From NCBI GenBank assembly GCA_030039615.1, contig JASHVF010000023.1, forward strand, positions 1 through 20,903: a DNA stretch of 20,903 bases, in the 5' to 3' direction. Every line of letters starts with the position of its first letter. Positions within the stretch are counted from its first letter, which is position 1. Below are positions 7,237-14,664 of this stretch, in pieces. The notes under the pieces were generated by a model, which searched no databases, had not been told where the DNA came from, and saw only the letters and a list, made by a program, of their open reading frames with translations. Source of the stretch: Gammaproteobacteria bacterium. GTDB lineage: Bacteria; Pseudomonadota; Gammaproteobacteria; Steroidobacterales; Steroidobacteraceae. The translations under genes were made by a program, and so were the position numbers.

Positions 7237-8505
7237 TCAGTCGGCCGAGGCGAGCGTCTGCCCGAGCGCCTCGAGCAGTACGTCCGCGTGCTGCGTCTCG
7301 AGGGTCAGCGGTGCGCGGATCTTCAGAACGTCGCCGCCGCGCCCGGTGGAGCCGATCAGCACGCCGCGCCGGCACATGCCGTTCACTACGCGCTTCACCT
7401 CCGCCGATCCGGCGAGGCCGCTCACCGGGTTGGCGCGCAGCTCGACGCCGAGGAACAGTCCCGCGCCACGCACCTCGCCGATCGCCGAGGTTCCCGCTGC
7501 CAGCGCACGCAGGCCGCGCATGAGATGCGCGCCGGTGCGCGCGGCGTTGGCGAGCAGCTTCTCGCTGCGGATGACCTCGAGCACCGCAAGCGCCGCGGCG
7601 CACGAGACGCTGTTGCCGCCGAAGGTATTGAAGTAGTGGCGGCGCCTGGCGAAACGCGCCAGGATCTCCGGCCGGGCCGCGAGCGCGGCCACCGGGTGTC
7701 CGTTGCCCATCGGTTTCCCCATGGTCACCAGATCGGGCACCACGCCGTGGCGCTGGAAGCCCCACATCGACTCGCCGAGTCGCCCGAAGCCGGGCTGCAC
7801 CTCATCCGCGATGAACAGTCCGCCCGCGGCCTGCACGTGGCGCACCGCCTCGGCGAGGAAGCCCTTGGGATCGGCGTACACGCCGTCGCTCGAGAAGATC
7901 GTGTCCACGAGCAGCGCCGCGAGACTCACGCCGTCGCGGCGCATGCGCTCGAGGCACTCGGCGACGTGCCGGCCGAAGGCTTGAGGTCCCCCCGGGCCCG
8001 CCGGCGAGGGCACGGCGTACACCCCGGGCCCGAGCGCGGCGCCGTCCTCGGGCGACATGCCCGAGAGCACGTCGGTGACCCCGTGGTAGGAGAAGTCCGT
8101 GATGATGAAGCCGGTGCCGCCGGTCACGGCCTTGCTGACGCGCACCGCGAGATCGTTGGACTCGCTCCCGGTGCAGGTGAATACCACGTTAGCGAGCTCG
8201 CCCGGCATGGTGGCGAGCAGCTTCTCGGCGAGCTCGAGCGGCTGCTCGGCGAGATAACGTGTGTGCGTGTTGAGAATGCGCGCCTGCCGGGCGAGCGCCT
8301 CGACCACGTGCGGGTGGCAGTGACCGACCACCGGTACGTTGTTATAGGCGTCGAGATAGGCGCGGCCGTGCTGGTCATACATCCACACGCCCGCGGCGCG
8401 TACCAGCTGCAGCGGCTGATCGTAGAAGAGGCGGTAGGTGGGCGAGAGCACCCGGGCGCGGCGCGCCAGGATACCCGTGGGGGCCTGCGGCGATGCGATC
8501 GTCAA
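7237..8505 (-). CDS. Class III PLP enzyme of the ethanolamine-phosphate / phosphohydroxylysine phospho-lyase group
   Basis: 422 residues with the class III aminotransferase fold. CTGSESNDLAVR at 111-122 holds the PLP phosphate, IADEVQPGFGR at 232-242 supplies Asp234, and TMGKPMGNGHPVA at 261-273 contains the Schiff-base Lys264. YFNTFGGNSVSCAAALAVLE is also present. The TMGKPMGNGHP and YFNT(Y/F)GGN motifs are what I recall of vertebrate ETNPPL and PHYKPL, which eliminate phosphate and ammonia from phosphoethanolamine or 5-phosphohydroxylysine rather than transaminate. The partner gene supports this. The start is TTG at 8505, overlapping the kinase stop (TTGA) and preceded by GAGGTGAG at normal distance. 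A plain omega-aminotransferase remains the alternative. Confidence 0.87.
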   Translation of the reverse strand: MTIASPQAPTGILARRARVLSPTYRLFYDQPLQLVRAAGVWMYDQHGRAYLDAYNNVPVVGHCHPHVVEALARQARILNTHTRYLAEQPLELAEKLLATMPGELANVVFTCTGSESNDLAVRVSKAVTGGTGFIITDFSYHGVTDVLSGMSPEDGAALGPGVYAVPSPAGPGGPQAFGRHVAECLERMRRDGVSLAALLVDTIFSSDGVYADPKGFLAEAVRHVQAAGGLFIADEVQPGFGRLGESMWGFQRHGVVPDLVTMGKPMGNGHPVAALAARPEILARFARRRHYFNTFGGNSVSCAAALAVLEVIRSEKLLANAARTGAHLMRGLRALAAGTSAIGEVRGAGLFLGVELRANPVSGLAGSAEVKRVVNGMCRRGVLIGSTGRGGDVLKIRAPLTLETQHADVLLEALGQTLASAD

Positions 8506-9518
8506 AGTCTCACCTCCTCAGCCGACAGACGCTCGGCGATCGCGAGTCGCGCGCGCATGACCTGCGGCGTGAGCGGCGCGTAGTGCCCGCTCGCCGGGTT
8601 GCGATGCACGTGCCATTCATGGATCACCACGGTCATGAGCAGGCGCGCCGCGGCCAGCACCCCCAGCATCGCCAGCTCCTCCGGAAACAAGGGCAATGAA
8701 TCATCATAGGCGATCGCGGTCTCGCGGACCGCCTCGCGCGCCGCGGCCGGGTCGGCGCAGTCGGGCGGGATGAGCTCCGCGGCGGCGACCGCGACGTCGG
8801 AGATCACGGCGGCGTAGGTCATGTCGCCGAAGTCGATGACCCCGGTCACCCGGATCTCGTCCGCGGGGTCGACCAGCAGATTGAGGGGATTGAGGTCGTT
8901 GTGGACCACCTGATGGCGCAGCGGCGGCAGCCCCGAGGCGATGCGCGGAACCAGTCGCTCGAGCAGCTCCGTGACCGCTCCCGCGAACGGGAAATCAGGC
9001 ATGTCGGTGAGGAGCGAGCGCATGTGACCGGTGTGGCGCACGTCCCAGGCGATGGCGCGCCGCGAGGCAGGGTGGCTGAAGCCGCGCAGCGCGAGCGCCA
9101 GCTGTCCGCCGATCCGGCCGCAGGCGGCCCGCTGGCCTGCCGAGCGGGTCGAGGCTCCGAGCAGCCGCCCCGGAAGCCAGGTCAGCATGCGCGCCGTCCG
9201 CTCGAGGCCGGCGGCGCGGAAGCGGACGTGGGTCTCACCGCGCAGTGCGCGCACCACGCGCGGCAGCGGCAGCTCGGGGTCGGCCCGCTCGAGGTGCAGG
9301 AGCGCCGCGGTCTGCAAGTCGCTCTCGGCCGGATGCTCCGCGGGGTTGGCGATCTTCAGCACGTACTCGGCGCCATCAGCCGCGCTCAGCCGGAAATTCT
9401 CGTCGCGCTCGCCCGTGAGGCGTGCCATCGAGGCGGGGGTGAGGCCGTAGCGCTCGCGCAGCAGCGCCGCGGCGCCCTCCAGCCCGACGGGCTGCGGCGG
9501 CGCCACCATGGTGGCCAT
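8502..9518 (-). CDS. APH-fold small-molecule kinase, hydroxylysine kinase (HYKK)-like
   Basis: 338 residues from ATG 9518. I prefer this start because GAGGTGAG lies 8 bases before it, while the upstream in-frame ATG at 9542 has no ribosome site. Kinase features are GERDENFRL at 36-44 (nucleotide loop), YVLKI with Lys55, VHNDLNPLNLLV at 205-216 (catalytic Asp208, Asn213) and VIDFGDMTYA at 227-236 (Mg-binding Asp229). The HNDLN...N and GVIDFGDM pattern with Tyr close behind resembles hydroxylysine kinase more than antibiotic phosphotransferases. It is translated just before, and overlaps, the phospho-lyase gene, so the pair could phosphorylate an amino-alcohol substrate and then eliminate phosphate and ammonia. 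The substrate could be hydroxylysine, ethanolamine or a related compound; this is inference. Confidence 0.83.
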   Translation of the reverse strand: MATMVAPPQPVGLEGAAALLRERYGLTPASMARLTGERDENFRLSAADGAEYVLKIANPAEHPAESDLQTAALLHLERADPELPLPRVVRALRGETHVRFRAAGLERTARMLTWLPGRLLGASTRSAGQRAACGRIGGQLALALRGFSHPASRRAIAWDVRHTGHMRSLLTDMPDFPFAGAVTELLERLVPRIASGLPPLRHQVVHNDLNPLNLLVDPADEIRVTGVIDFGDMTYAAVISDVAVAAAELIPPDCADPAAAREAVRETAIAYDDSLPLFPEELAMLGVLAAARLLMTVVIHEWHVHRNPASGHYAPLTPQVMRARLAIAERLSAEEVRL

Positions 9519-9572
9519 GAAGGCACTCACCTCATCGGTCATCGCATGCTTTTAGCCGCAAATTCCCGATGC

Positions 9573-9612
9573 CGGCAAGTCCTTGCCGCCGGCGCGGCAA
9601 ATGCTTGCCGCG
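9573..9612. repeat. Alternating CGGCAA/TTGCCG inverted repeats forming competing hairpins
   Basis: Four half-sites alternate in orientation: CGGCAAG (9573-9579), CTTGCCG (9582-9588), GCGGCAA (9594-9600) and TTGCCGCG (9605-9612). Each neighbour pair is a perfect stem: 7 bp with a 2-base spacer, 7 bp with loop CGGC, and 8 bp with loop ATGC. Adjacent stems share bases, so they exclude one another. Further TTGCCG copies occur at 9677-9682 and 9725-9730. The 270-base gap between the kinase start and the orphan small gene at 9813 otherwise holds no recognisable promoter, RNA gene or open frame of note. Confidence 0.7.
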
Positions 9613-9812
9613 GGCGCGGCCGGCGGGTGCCGCCGGCGCGAGCCCGCGCGGCCGCCGTGTCCCGCGAGCTAAAGATTTGCCGCCTGCTGCCGTAGCGCGC
9701 CGCGCTGCGACCGCGCTCGCAATTTTGCCGGCGGCGCTCAATGTCGTCGCGCCGCGACCGATAGACAGCACGTAGGACGATTCAAACACACGGACAGCGG
9801 AAGCGAAGCACC

Positions 9813-10067
9813 ATGAAGACCAACCATGTCGAGACTCTGAGGTTGTGCGAAGTCGGTGAGCAGCCCATGGTGCGCGCCCCCGGCGGCCGCGTGGTTCACG
9901 ACCTGCGCGGCAACGCTCGCTGGGACTGGGCCGTGACCACCGCCGTGCTGGCGAAGAAGACGATCGCGGATCTGATCAGCACGCTCGACATCCCGGCGCT
10001 CACCATCGACGAAGTCGACGCATCGAAGGCCAACGATCCCTACAACAGCTGCGGCCGGCGCGCGTAA
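9813..10067 (+). CDS. Orphan 84-residue hypothetical protein
   Basis: I do not recognise this protein. It has 84 residues, no signal peptide and no membrane helix. It begins MKTNHVETLRLCEVGEQP, has a basic/aromatic middle (LRGNARWDWAV at 31-41), a helical stretch at 42-58, an acidic stretch at 64-70 and the end DPYNSCGRRA. A DPYN-x-x-GR ending occurs in other small proteobacterial proteins I have seen annotated only as hypothetical; that is a memory, not a search. Two Cys (12 and 80) are present. Its mixed composition, unlike the Arg/Ala-rich shadow frames around it, supports real coding. The ribosome site is weak (GGAAGCG, some 10 bases upstream). It stands alone between two oppositely oriented genes, downstream of the inverted-repeat array. 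Confidence 0.6.
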   Translation: MKTNHVETLRLCEVGEQPMVRAPGGRVVHDLRGNARWDWAVTTAVLAKKTIADLISTLDIPALTIDEVDASKANDPYNSCGRRA

Positions 10068-10135
10068 TTGACTCCTGCGCCGCCGGCTGCGGCTGTGCTC
10101 CCTTTCCAGCCGCCAACTCCTCCCCTGAGTTGACG

Positions 10136-10177
10136 AAAATCCCCTGGCCCCCGGCGTTGCGGCTCGCCGGGGCCGGG
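10136..10177 (-). terminator. Probable intrinsic terminator of the glycosidase gene
   Basis: On the minus strand, downstream of the glycosidase stop, an 8-bp GC stem (CCCCGGCG/CGCCGGGG, 10149-10156 with 10165-10172, 8-base loop) extends through a bulge and a mismatch by four more pairs. It is followed within three bases by TTTT (10136-10139). The interrupted lower stem and short T-run make it moderate. Confidence 0.42.
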
Positions 10178-10216
10178 ACCAGAGAGCCAAGCGCAACGCG
10201 CGCGCCTCGCGTCGAG

Positions 10217-12244
10217 CTAGCGGCGCCGCGTGCGCGGGCGGGGCTCCCCCGGCACCAGGTCGAGCACCAGCACCTCGAAGGGCTTGAGAGTTATGTTCGT
10301 GGTCTTGTCGGTCCGCAGCTCGAGCGGGTCCGCGGGCGCGTAAGCGCGACTCGCGCGCCAGTGCAGCGGCTCGGTCGCGGGCAGCTCGAGCATGCTGTTG
10401 AGTGCGAGCTCGAAGGACTGTGGCCGATCGGCCGGATTACGCACTGCGATTACCGCGCGTCCCGGCGCCCAGGAGGCCCAGCCGTACACCTCGCCACGCG
10501 CCGGGTCTCCGCCCACCCAGTGGCTGTCGCGCAGCACCGCCGCGCGCTTGCGCGCCCAGTTCGCGCCCTCGGCGAGCGTGTCCCAGTCGCGCTCGCTGAG
10601 CAGGTCGGGAGAGACATAGAGCTCCTGCAGTCCCGTACCGGATGCGAAATAGGTGTGCACCTCGTCGGGGAAGTCGCCGTGCGGATCGGCGTCGAGTCCA
10701 TGCGCATGGCGCGCGTAGATGATGCCGTGGAGCATGAGCGAGTTGAGGGGGAACAACGGCCCGGCGCGCACCACGCCGCCGTAGGTGTCGGCGTCGCGGT
10801 AGGTGATCCAGCGCTGTCGGTCGCTGCCGGTACCGGCAAAGGAGTGATCCTCGCCGCCGCGCCAGATCGAATCGGCGCTCTTGAGCCAGAAGGGCGAGGG
10901 CCAGGTGCCGGTCGTCAGATTGATGAACAGGTCGGGCTGGACCGCACGCAGGTCGGCGATCAGAGCCATCGCCGCGGCGAAGTCGCTGTCGAACTCGCTC
11001 CCCGGCGTGACCCTGTCGGGACTGCCGGTGCCGTCGAGCTTGAACTGGTTGACGCCATCCTCGCGCACGAGCCTCAGCGCCGCCTCGTGGAAGAGCGCGT
11101 AATACTTCGGCCCCGAGAGCGCCAGCCCCTGCTCGCCGATCTCGTAGCCGGCCGCCTGCGCTGCCGCGAGGCGCTCGTGCCGCGGCTCCCCGTAGCCGCC
11201 CCACGGGGATAGCCAGACGCCCACGCCGGCACCGAAGCGCTGCGCCGCCTCGCGCAGCGGCGTGAAGCCGTGCGGGAAGTCGGCGCTGAACTGCCACAGG
11301 CGTGCGTGATCGTCCCAGCCGTCGTCGAACAGGAACGAGTCCATGCGTACGCGCCGCGCGTCCACCAGATGCTCGCCGAAGGCGCGAATCGCCGCGAGCG
11401 CCTGCGCCTCGGTGTAGGGCGTGAAGTAACCGATGTCGTACCAGGAGTTGTAGTGCAGGAACGTGCGGAAAGGCGCCGCGCGCTCGTTCTCGAGGTAGGC
11501 GGCAAAGCCGCGGCGCCGCTGCCCGCGCGGCAGCACGCCGAGGACCGCGGAATAGGCGGCCGGTACCCCGGCGCGCAGCGGCAGCACGCGGCGCAGCGTC
11601 ATGTTCGCGTGCCCGTCGACCACGTCCGCCTCGGCCATCGGGTGCTCGAAGGCGAAGAAGGAGTCGCCGGCGATGATGGGCGAGCCGGCCACGGTTCCCG
11701 CGACGAAAGCGCCGGGCAGCTCGAGCGCGATGAGAGTCACGCGCGCCAGGTCCAGGTCCGCCGCCGGCTCGAGCGTGAGCTGCTCGCGCACGTAGCTGGT
11801 GCCATCGCGCAGCAGCGCGCGCCAGTGGACCCTGAGCCCGGTAGCCGCGTCGGCGAGATCGGCATCGAGCGCCATCCCGGAACGGCGCTCGGCGGCGCGC
11901 GCGGCGTTCGGCAGCGCGGCGACTTCGCTGCACGCCGGCGGGGCGGCGAGCGTGAAGCGCGAGCCGCCGATGGCCGACGCCCCGCGCGGCGTCAGCGAGA
12001 ACAGCTCGCCCGCCAGCGCGCGCGGCTGGTGCGTGATTCCATTATCGAGCGCGTCCGGGAGCAGCTGCTGCTCCTGCACCTTCACGGCGAAGCGCACGGC
12101 GAGGTTCTCAAGCGAAGCACCTTGCGCATCGCTCGAGCAGTGCGCGTTTCCGGGATCGAGCGGCAGCCAGGGCGCCGCCAGCTCCTCGGCGCCGGCCGCG
12201 GTGGCGAACGCGGGCAGCAGCGCGAGTAACAAGGTGTATCTCAT
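10217..12244 (-). CDS. Secreted clan GH-D glycoside hydrolase (alpha-galactosidase-like)
   Basis: 675 residues from ATG 12244, where a signal peptide starts (MRYTLLLALLPAFATAAGA) next to a perfect TATAAT; the longer open frame upstream looks non-coding. Residues about 20-250 would be the N-terminal beta-sandwich. The (beta/alpha)8 barrel begins with LHYNSWYD at 263-270, followed by FLFDDGWDDH at 304-313, GVGVWLSPWGGYG at 340-352 and NQFKLDG at 399-405, where Asp404 is the likely nucleophile. DSIWRGGEDHS at 458-468 holds Asp466, a candidate acid/base. The order and motifs resemble GH36-type enzymes and the divergent relatives often labelled alpha-galactosidase or enterotoxin. A C-terminal beta domain ends with FEVLVLDL. 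Predicted periplasmic or secreted. The sugar substrate cannot be assigned, and no transporter or regulator for it is nearby. Confidence 0.75.
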   Translation of the reverse strand: MRYTLLLALLPAFATAAGAEELAAPWLPLDPGNAHCSSDAQGASLENLAVRFAVKVQEQQLLPDALDNGITHQPRALAGELFSLTPRGASAIGGSRFTLAAPPACSEVAALPNAARAAERRSGMALDADLADAATGLRVHWRALLRDGTSYVREQLTLEPAADLDLARVTLIALELPGAFVAGTVAGSPIIAGDSFFAFEHPMAEADVVDGHANMTLRRVLPLRAGVPAAYSAVLGVLPRGQRRRGFAAYLENERAAPFRTFLHYNSWYDIGYFTPYTEAQALAAIRAFGEHLVDARRVRMDSFLFDDGWDDHARLWQFSADFPHGFTPLREAAQRFGAGVGVWLSPWGGYGEPRHERLAAAQAAGYEIGEQGLALSGPKYYALFHEAALRLVREDGVNQFKLDGTGSPDRVTPGSEFDSDFAAAMALIADLRAVQPDLFINLTTGTWPSPFWLKSADSIWRGGEDHSFAGTGSDRQRWITYRDADTYGGVVRAGPLFPLNSLMLHGIIYARHAHGLDADPHGDFPDEVHTYFASGTGLQELYVSPDLLSERDWDTLAEGANWARKRAAVLRDSHWVGGDPARGEVYGWASWAPGRAVIAVRNPADRPQSFELALNSMLELPATEPLHWRASRAYAPADPLELRTDKTTNITLKPFEVLVLDLVPGEPRPRTRRR

Positions 12245-12253
12245 TCGCGGGCG

Positions 12254-12259
12254 ATTATA
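12254..12259 (-). promoter_or_regulatory. Consensus -10 element (TATAAT) for the glycosidase gene
   Basis: On the minus strand a perfect TATAAT stands 9 bases before the ATG at 12244, with no Shine-Dalgarno sequence between. Transcription would start within a few bases of the start codon. It also rules out the longer version of the gene, whose extra codons would lie upstream of the promoter. Confidence 0.55.
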
Positions 12260-12341
12260 AACGTGCGGCGCCGGAGGCTCTTTGCGGCGCGCGGCTCGAT
12301 CTCTGCTAATCTCGGCGCTCTCACCCGGGCACGGAGGCGCC

Positions 12342-12647
12342 GTGCACTTTCTGCTCATCTACGATTTTGTACCGGATTACCTCGGGCGGCGGCCGCCGCA
12401 CCGGGCCGAGCACCTGCGGCTCGCCTGGGAGGCTCACGAGCGTGGCGAGCTGCTGCTGGCCGGCGCGCTCGCCGAGCCTGTGGACGGTGCGCTGCTGCTG
12501 TTCGAAGGCGCCGATGATCGGGCGGCGCGCGCTTTCGCCGCGAGCGATCCGTACGTCAAGGCGGGCCTGGTGAGAAGCTGGTCGGTGCGGCCCTGGACGA
12601 CCGTCGTCGGCGCCATGGCCGCGACCCCGCTGCGCGCGGTCGGCTGA
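12342..12647 (+). CDS. YciI-family protein
   Basis: 101 residues from GTG 12342, chosen because ACGGAGG sits 4 bases before it and the family's first strand (MHFLLIYDF) begins there; the longer frame overlaps the divergent promoter region. YCII proteins are small ferredoxin-like dimers. Here RAEHLRLAWEAHERGELLLAGAL at 21-43 contains His24, and AASDPYVKAGLV at 66-77 contains Asp69, the His-Asp pair conserved in the family and thought to form an active site. No general function is established; some relatives are accessory or dehydrochlorinase-like enzymes. The stop lies 11 bases before the next gene, so the two are probably one transcript. YciI and YqgE neighbours are not an obvious pathway. 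Confidence 0.85.
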   Translation: MHFLLIYDFVPDYLGRRPPHRAEHLRLAWEAHERGELLLAGALAEPVDGALLLFEGADDRAARAFAASDPYVKAGLVRSWSVRPWTTVVGAMAATPLRAVG

Positions 12648-12658
12648 ACCGGGGATGC

Positions 12659-13276
12659 ATGGCCGCGACAGCACTTCGCTTCGGCAGAAACTGCATGGCG
12701 GCGGCGCTGGCCGCGCTGCTGCTCGCGACCCCTGCTGCGGGGATCCTGGCTGAGGAATCCCGGCACCTCACCGCCATTCTGGTCGTCGCCCGCGACGAGC
12801 TCCCGGATCCTTACTTCGCCGACTCGGTCGTGCTGGTGCTCAACAACCTGGGCGACTCCCCGGCCGGCATCATCATCAATCATCCGACCAGGATCCCGGT
12901 GGCGGAGCTGTTTCCGGATCTGAAGAACCTCACGCGGCTGCCCGACGTGATCTATTTCGGCGGACCGGTCGAGGTGAGCTCGGTGTGGTTCCTGTTCCGT
13001 GCCGCGAGGCCCCCGGAGAAGAACACGGCGATCGAGGCCTTCGAAGGGGTTTACCTGAGCGGCAGTCGCGAGCTGCTGCTGAAGCTCCTCACGCGCGAGC
13101 GACCGATGGAGGGTCTCAAGATCTTCGTCGGTCATGCGGGCTGGGGGCCGGGGCAGCTCGAGGGTGAGGTCGCCCGCGGCGACTGGAAGCTCGAGCACGC
13201 GGAAGCCGCCGCGATCTTCAGCGGCAAGTATGACCACCGCAAGCCCGGCGCGCAGACGCCGAAGGACGGGGCGTGA
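12659..13276 (+). CDS. YqgE/AlgH-domain (UPF0301) protein with an N-terminal signal sequence
   Basis: 205 residues. From about residue 36 it is a full YqgE/AlgH domain: TAILVVARDELPDPYFADSV, GIIINHPTRIPVAELFPDL, VIYFGGPVE and the hallmark GHAGWGPGQLEGEV. Ordinary members begin almost directly with this domain and are cytoplasmic. Here about 30 residues precede it and look like a Sec signal: basic FGRN at 8-11, then hydrophobic CMAAALAALLLATPAAG at 12-28. An alternative start at the ATG for Met13 keeps the hydrophobic stretch, so the signal does not depend on start choice. A periplasmic or membrane-tethered location is inferred. AlgH was first linked to alginate regulation in Pseudomonas, but its biochemical role is unknown. 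A second, cytoplasmic copy may exist elsewhere in the genome. Confidence 0.85.
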   Translation: MAATALRFGRNCMAAALAALLLATPAAGILAEESRHLTAILVVARDELPDPYFADSVVLVLNNLGDSPAGIIINHPTRIPVAELFPDLKNLTRLPDVIYFGGPVEVSSVWFLFRAARPPEKNTAIEAFEGVYLSGSRELLLKLLTRERPMEGLKIFVGHAGWGPGQLEGEVARGDWKLEHAEAAAIFSGKYDHRKPGAQTPKDGA

Positions 13277-13305
13277 CGATTCGCCGCGGCTGAGCGGGCC
13301 GCAGC

Positions 13306-14664
13306 CTAGCGCTGCGCCGCGAGCGGCGACTGCAGCAGTCCGGTCGCCACCGCCGACATCGCCGTGACGCCGGTCTCGAGCGTCGGCCTCGGCAGCGGCT
13401 CGAAGTGGCTGGTGTGCGGTCCCGGCAGGTGCTTGCCGGCGGCCTCGGCCGCCGCGAACTTGCCCGGATCCATTGCGCCGAGGCGGAAGTACACCACCGG
13501 GATCTCGTTGCGCTTCAGGTCCGCGCTCATACCGAAGACGCCGACGTCCTCGCTCCCCATGATCCTCTCGGCCGGATGCACGTGCTCGGCGCCGAGCGCC
13601 CTGACCAGCAGCTGGTTGACGCGCGCAGTGAGCGCCGGGTCGTTGTACTGCATCGGTGTCGACTCATCCTCGAGCACCGTGACGACTGCGGCCTTCTCGG
13701 GCGGCAGGTTGGCGGAGGTGGTGATGCCGGCCGCGATCTGCTTCAGGCCGTCGATGATGATCTGGCGGCTCTTCTCGGAGTAGGCGCGGGTCGTCAGCTC
13801 GAGCCGCACCTCGTCCGGGATGATGTTGCGCTTCGTGCCCCCGTGGATGCTGCCGACGGTGACCACCGAGGGGTCCTGGGGATCCTCCTCGCGACTCACG
13901 ATGGTCTGGATCTGCGTGACGTAGTAGGCGGCGAGCGTCACCGGGTCACGGCCGACGTGCGGCGCCGCGCCGTGGCCGCCGATGCCCTTGATCACGACGT
14001 CGATGGAAGTCGAGCTGGCCGAGGCCGGGCCGGGGATGATCCCCACCTCGCCGGCGGGCAGCAGGTTGGTGTCATGCAGGCCGATGATCATGTCGGGTCG
14101 CCCGAAGCGCTCGTAGAGGTGATCCGCCAGCATCGCCTTGGCGCCGTCGATGGTCTCTTCCGAGGGCTGCCCGATGATCATGACGGTGCCGTGCCACGCG
14201 GCGCGCGTGGCGGCCAGCGTGCGCGCCGTGCCGAGCAGCACGGTCGTATGCACGTCATGGCCGCAGGCGTGCATCACGCCGACTTCCTGGCCGCTGCTGT
14301 TCTTCGTGGTCACGTGGCTCGCGTAAGTGAGGCCGGTCTCCTCCACGATCGGCAGCGCGTCCATGTCGCCGCGGATGAGAAGCGCCGGCCCGGCTCCGTT
14401 GCTGAGGATCCCCACCACACCGAAGGCCCGCGAGCCGTCGGGATAGACGCCGACGTGCTCGGTGACGCTGTAGCCCGCCTCGCGCAGTCCCTTGGCGAGG
14501 ATCGCCGAGGTGCGTGCCTCGTGGTGCGAGAGCTCGGGATGGGAGTGGATGTCCTGGTACATCGCGAGCAGTGAGTCGCTCTGGCTGGCGACCGCGGGCG
14601 GCAGGCTCTGCGCCTGCAGTACCGGGGCGGCGAGCATCAGGCAGCCGACGGCGAGCTGCTTCAC
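13306..14664 (-). CDS. Secreted M20D amidohydrolase (hippurate hydrolase / IAA-amino acid hydrolase-like)
   Basis: 452 residues. It begins with a signal peptide (MKQLAVGCLMLAAPVLQAQS). The M20D zinc motifs are in place: HSHPELSHHE at 40-49, IRGDMDALPI at 97-106, MHACGHDVH at 131-139 (Cys134 and His136 ligands), QPSEE at 166-170 (Glu169/Glu170), GLHD at 195-198, and GPHTSHF near 415-421. Family members cut N-acyl or amide bonds of N-acylated amino acids such as hippurate. The exact substrate is unknown; a periplasmic site is likely. The GTG start overlaps the ohr stop by one base (TAGTG), so translation is probably coupled to ohr. The gene ends 29 bases from the convergent YqgE gene. Confidence 0.9.
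   Translation of the reverse strand: MKQLAVGCLMLAAPVLQAQSLPPAVASQSDSLLAMYQDIHSHPELSHHEARTSAILAKGLREAGYSVTEHVGVYPDGSRAFGVVGILSNGAGPALLIRGDMDALPIVEETGLTYASHVTTKNSSGQEVGVMHACGHDVHTTVLLGTARTLAATRAAWHGTVMIIGQPSEETIDGAKAMLADHLYERFGRPDMIIGLHDTNLLPAGEVGIIPGPASASSTSIDVVIKGIGGHGAAPHVGRDPVTLAAYYVTQIQTIVSREEDPQDPSVVTVGSIHGGTKRNIIPDEVRLELTTRAYSEKSRQIIIDGLKQIAAGITTSANLPPEKAAVVTVLEDESTPMQYNDPALTARVNQLLVRALGAEHVHPAERIMGSEDVGVFGMSADLKRNEIPVVYFRLGAMDPGKFAAAEAAGKHLPGPHTSHFEPLPRPTLETGVTAMSAVATGLLQSPLAAQR

Noticed and set aside
8502..9518. Aminoglycoside resistance gene
   Set aside because: The APH fold is present, but motif details and the overlap with a phospho-lyase gene point to a metabolic kinase; no mobile element or resistance context is present.
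12245..12358. Longer N-terminus for the glycosidase (start near 12358)
   Set aside because: It would place a perfect TATAAT inside the gene and a signal peptide 38 residues into the protein; the ATG at 12244 explains both.
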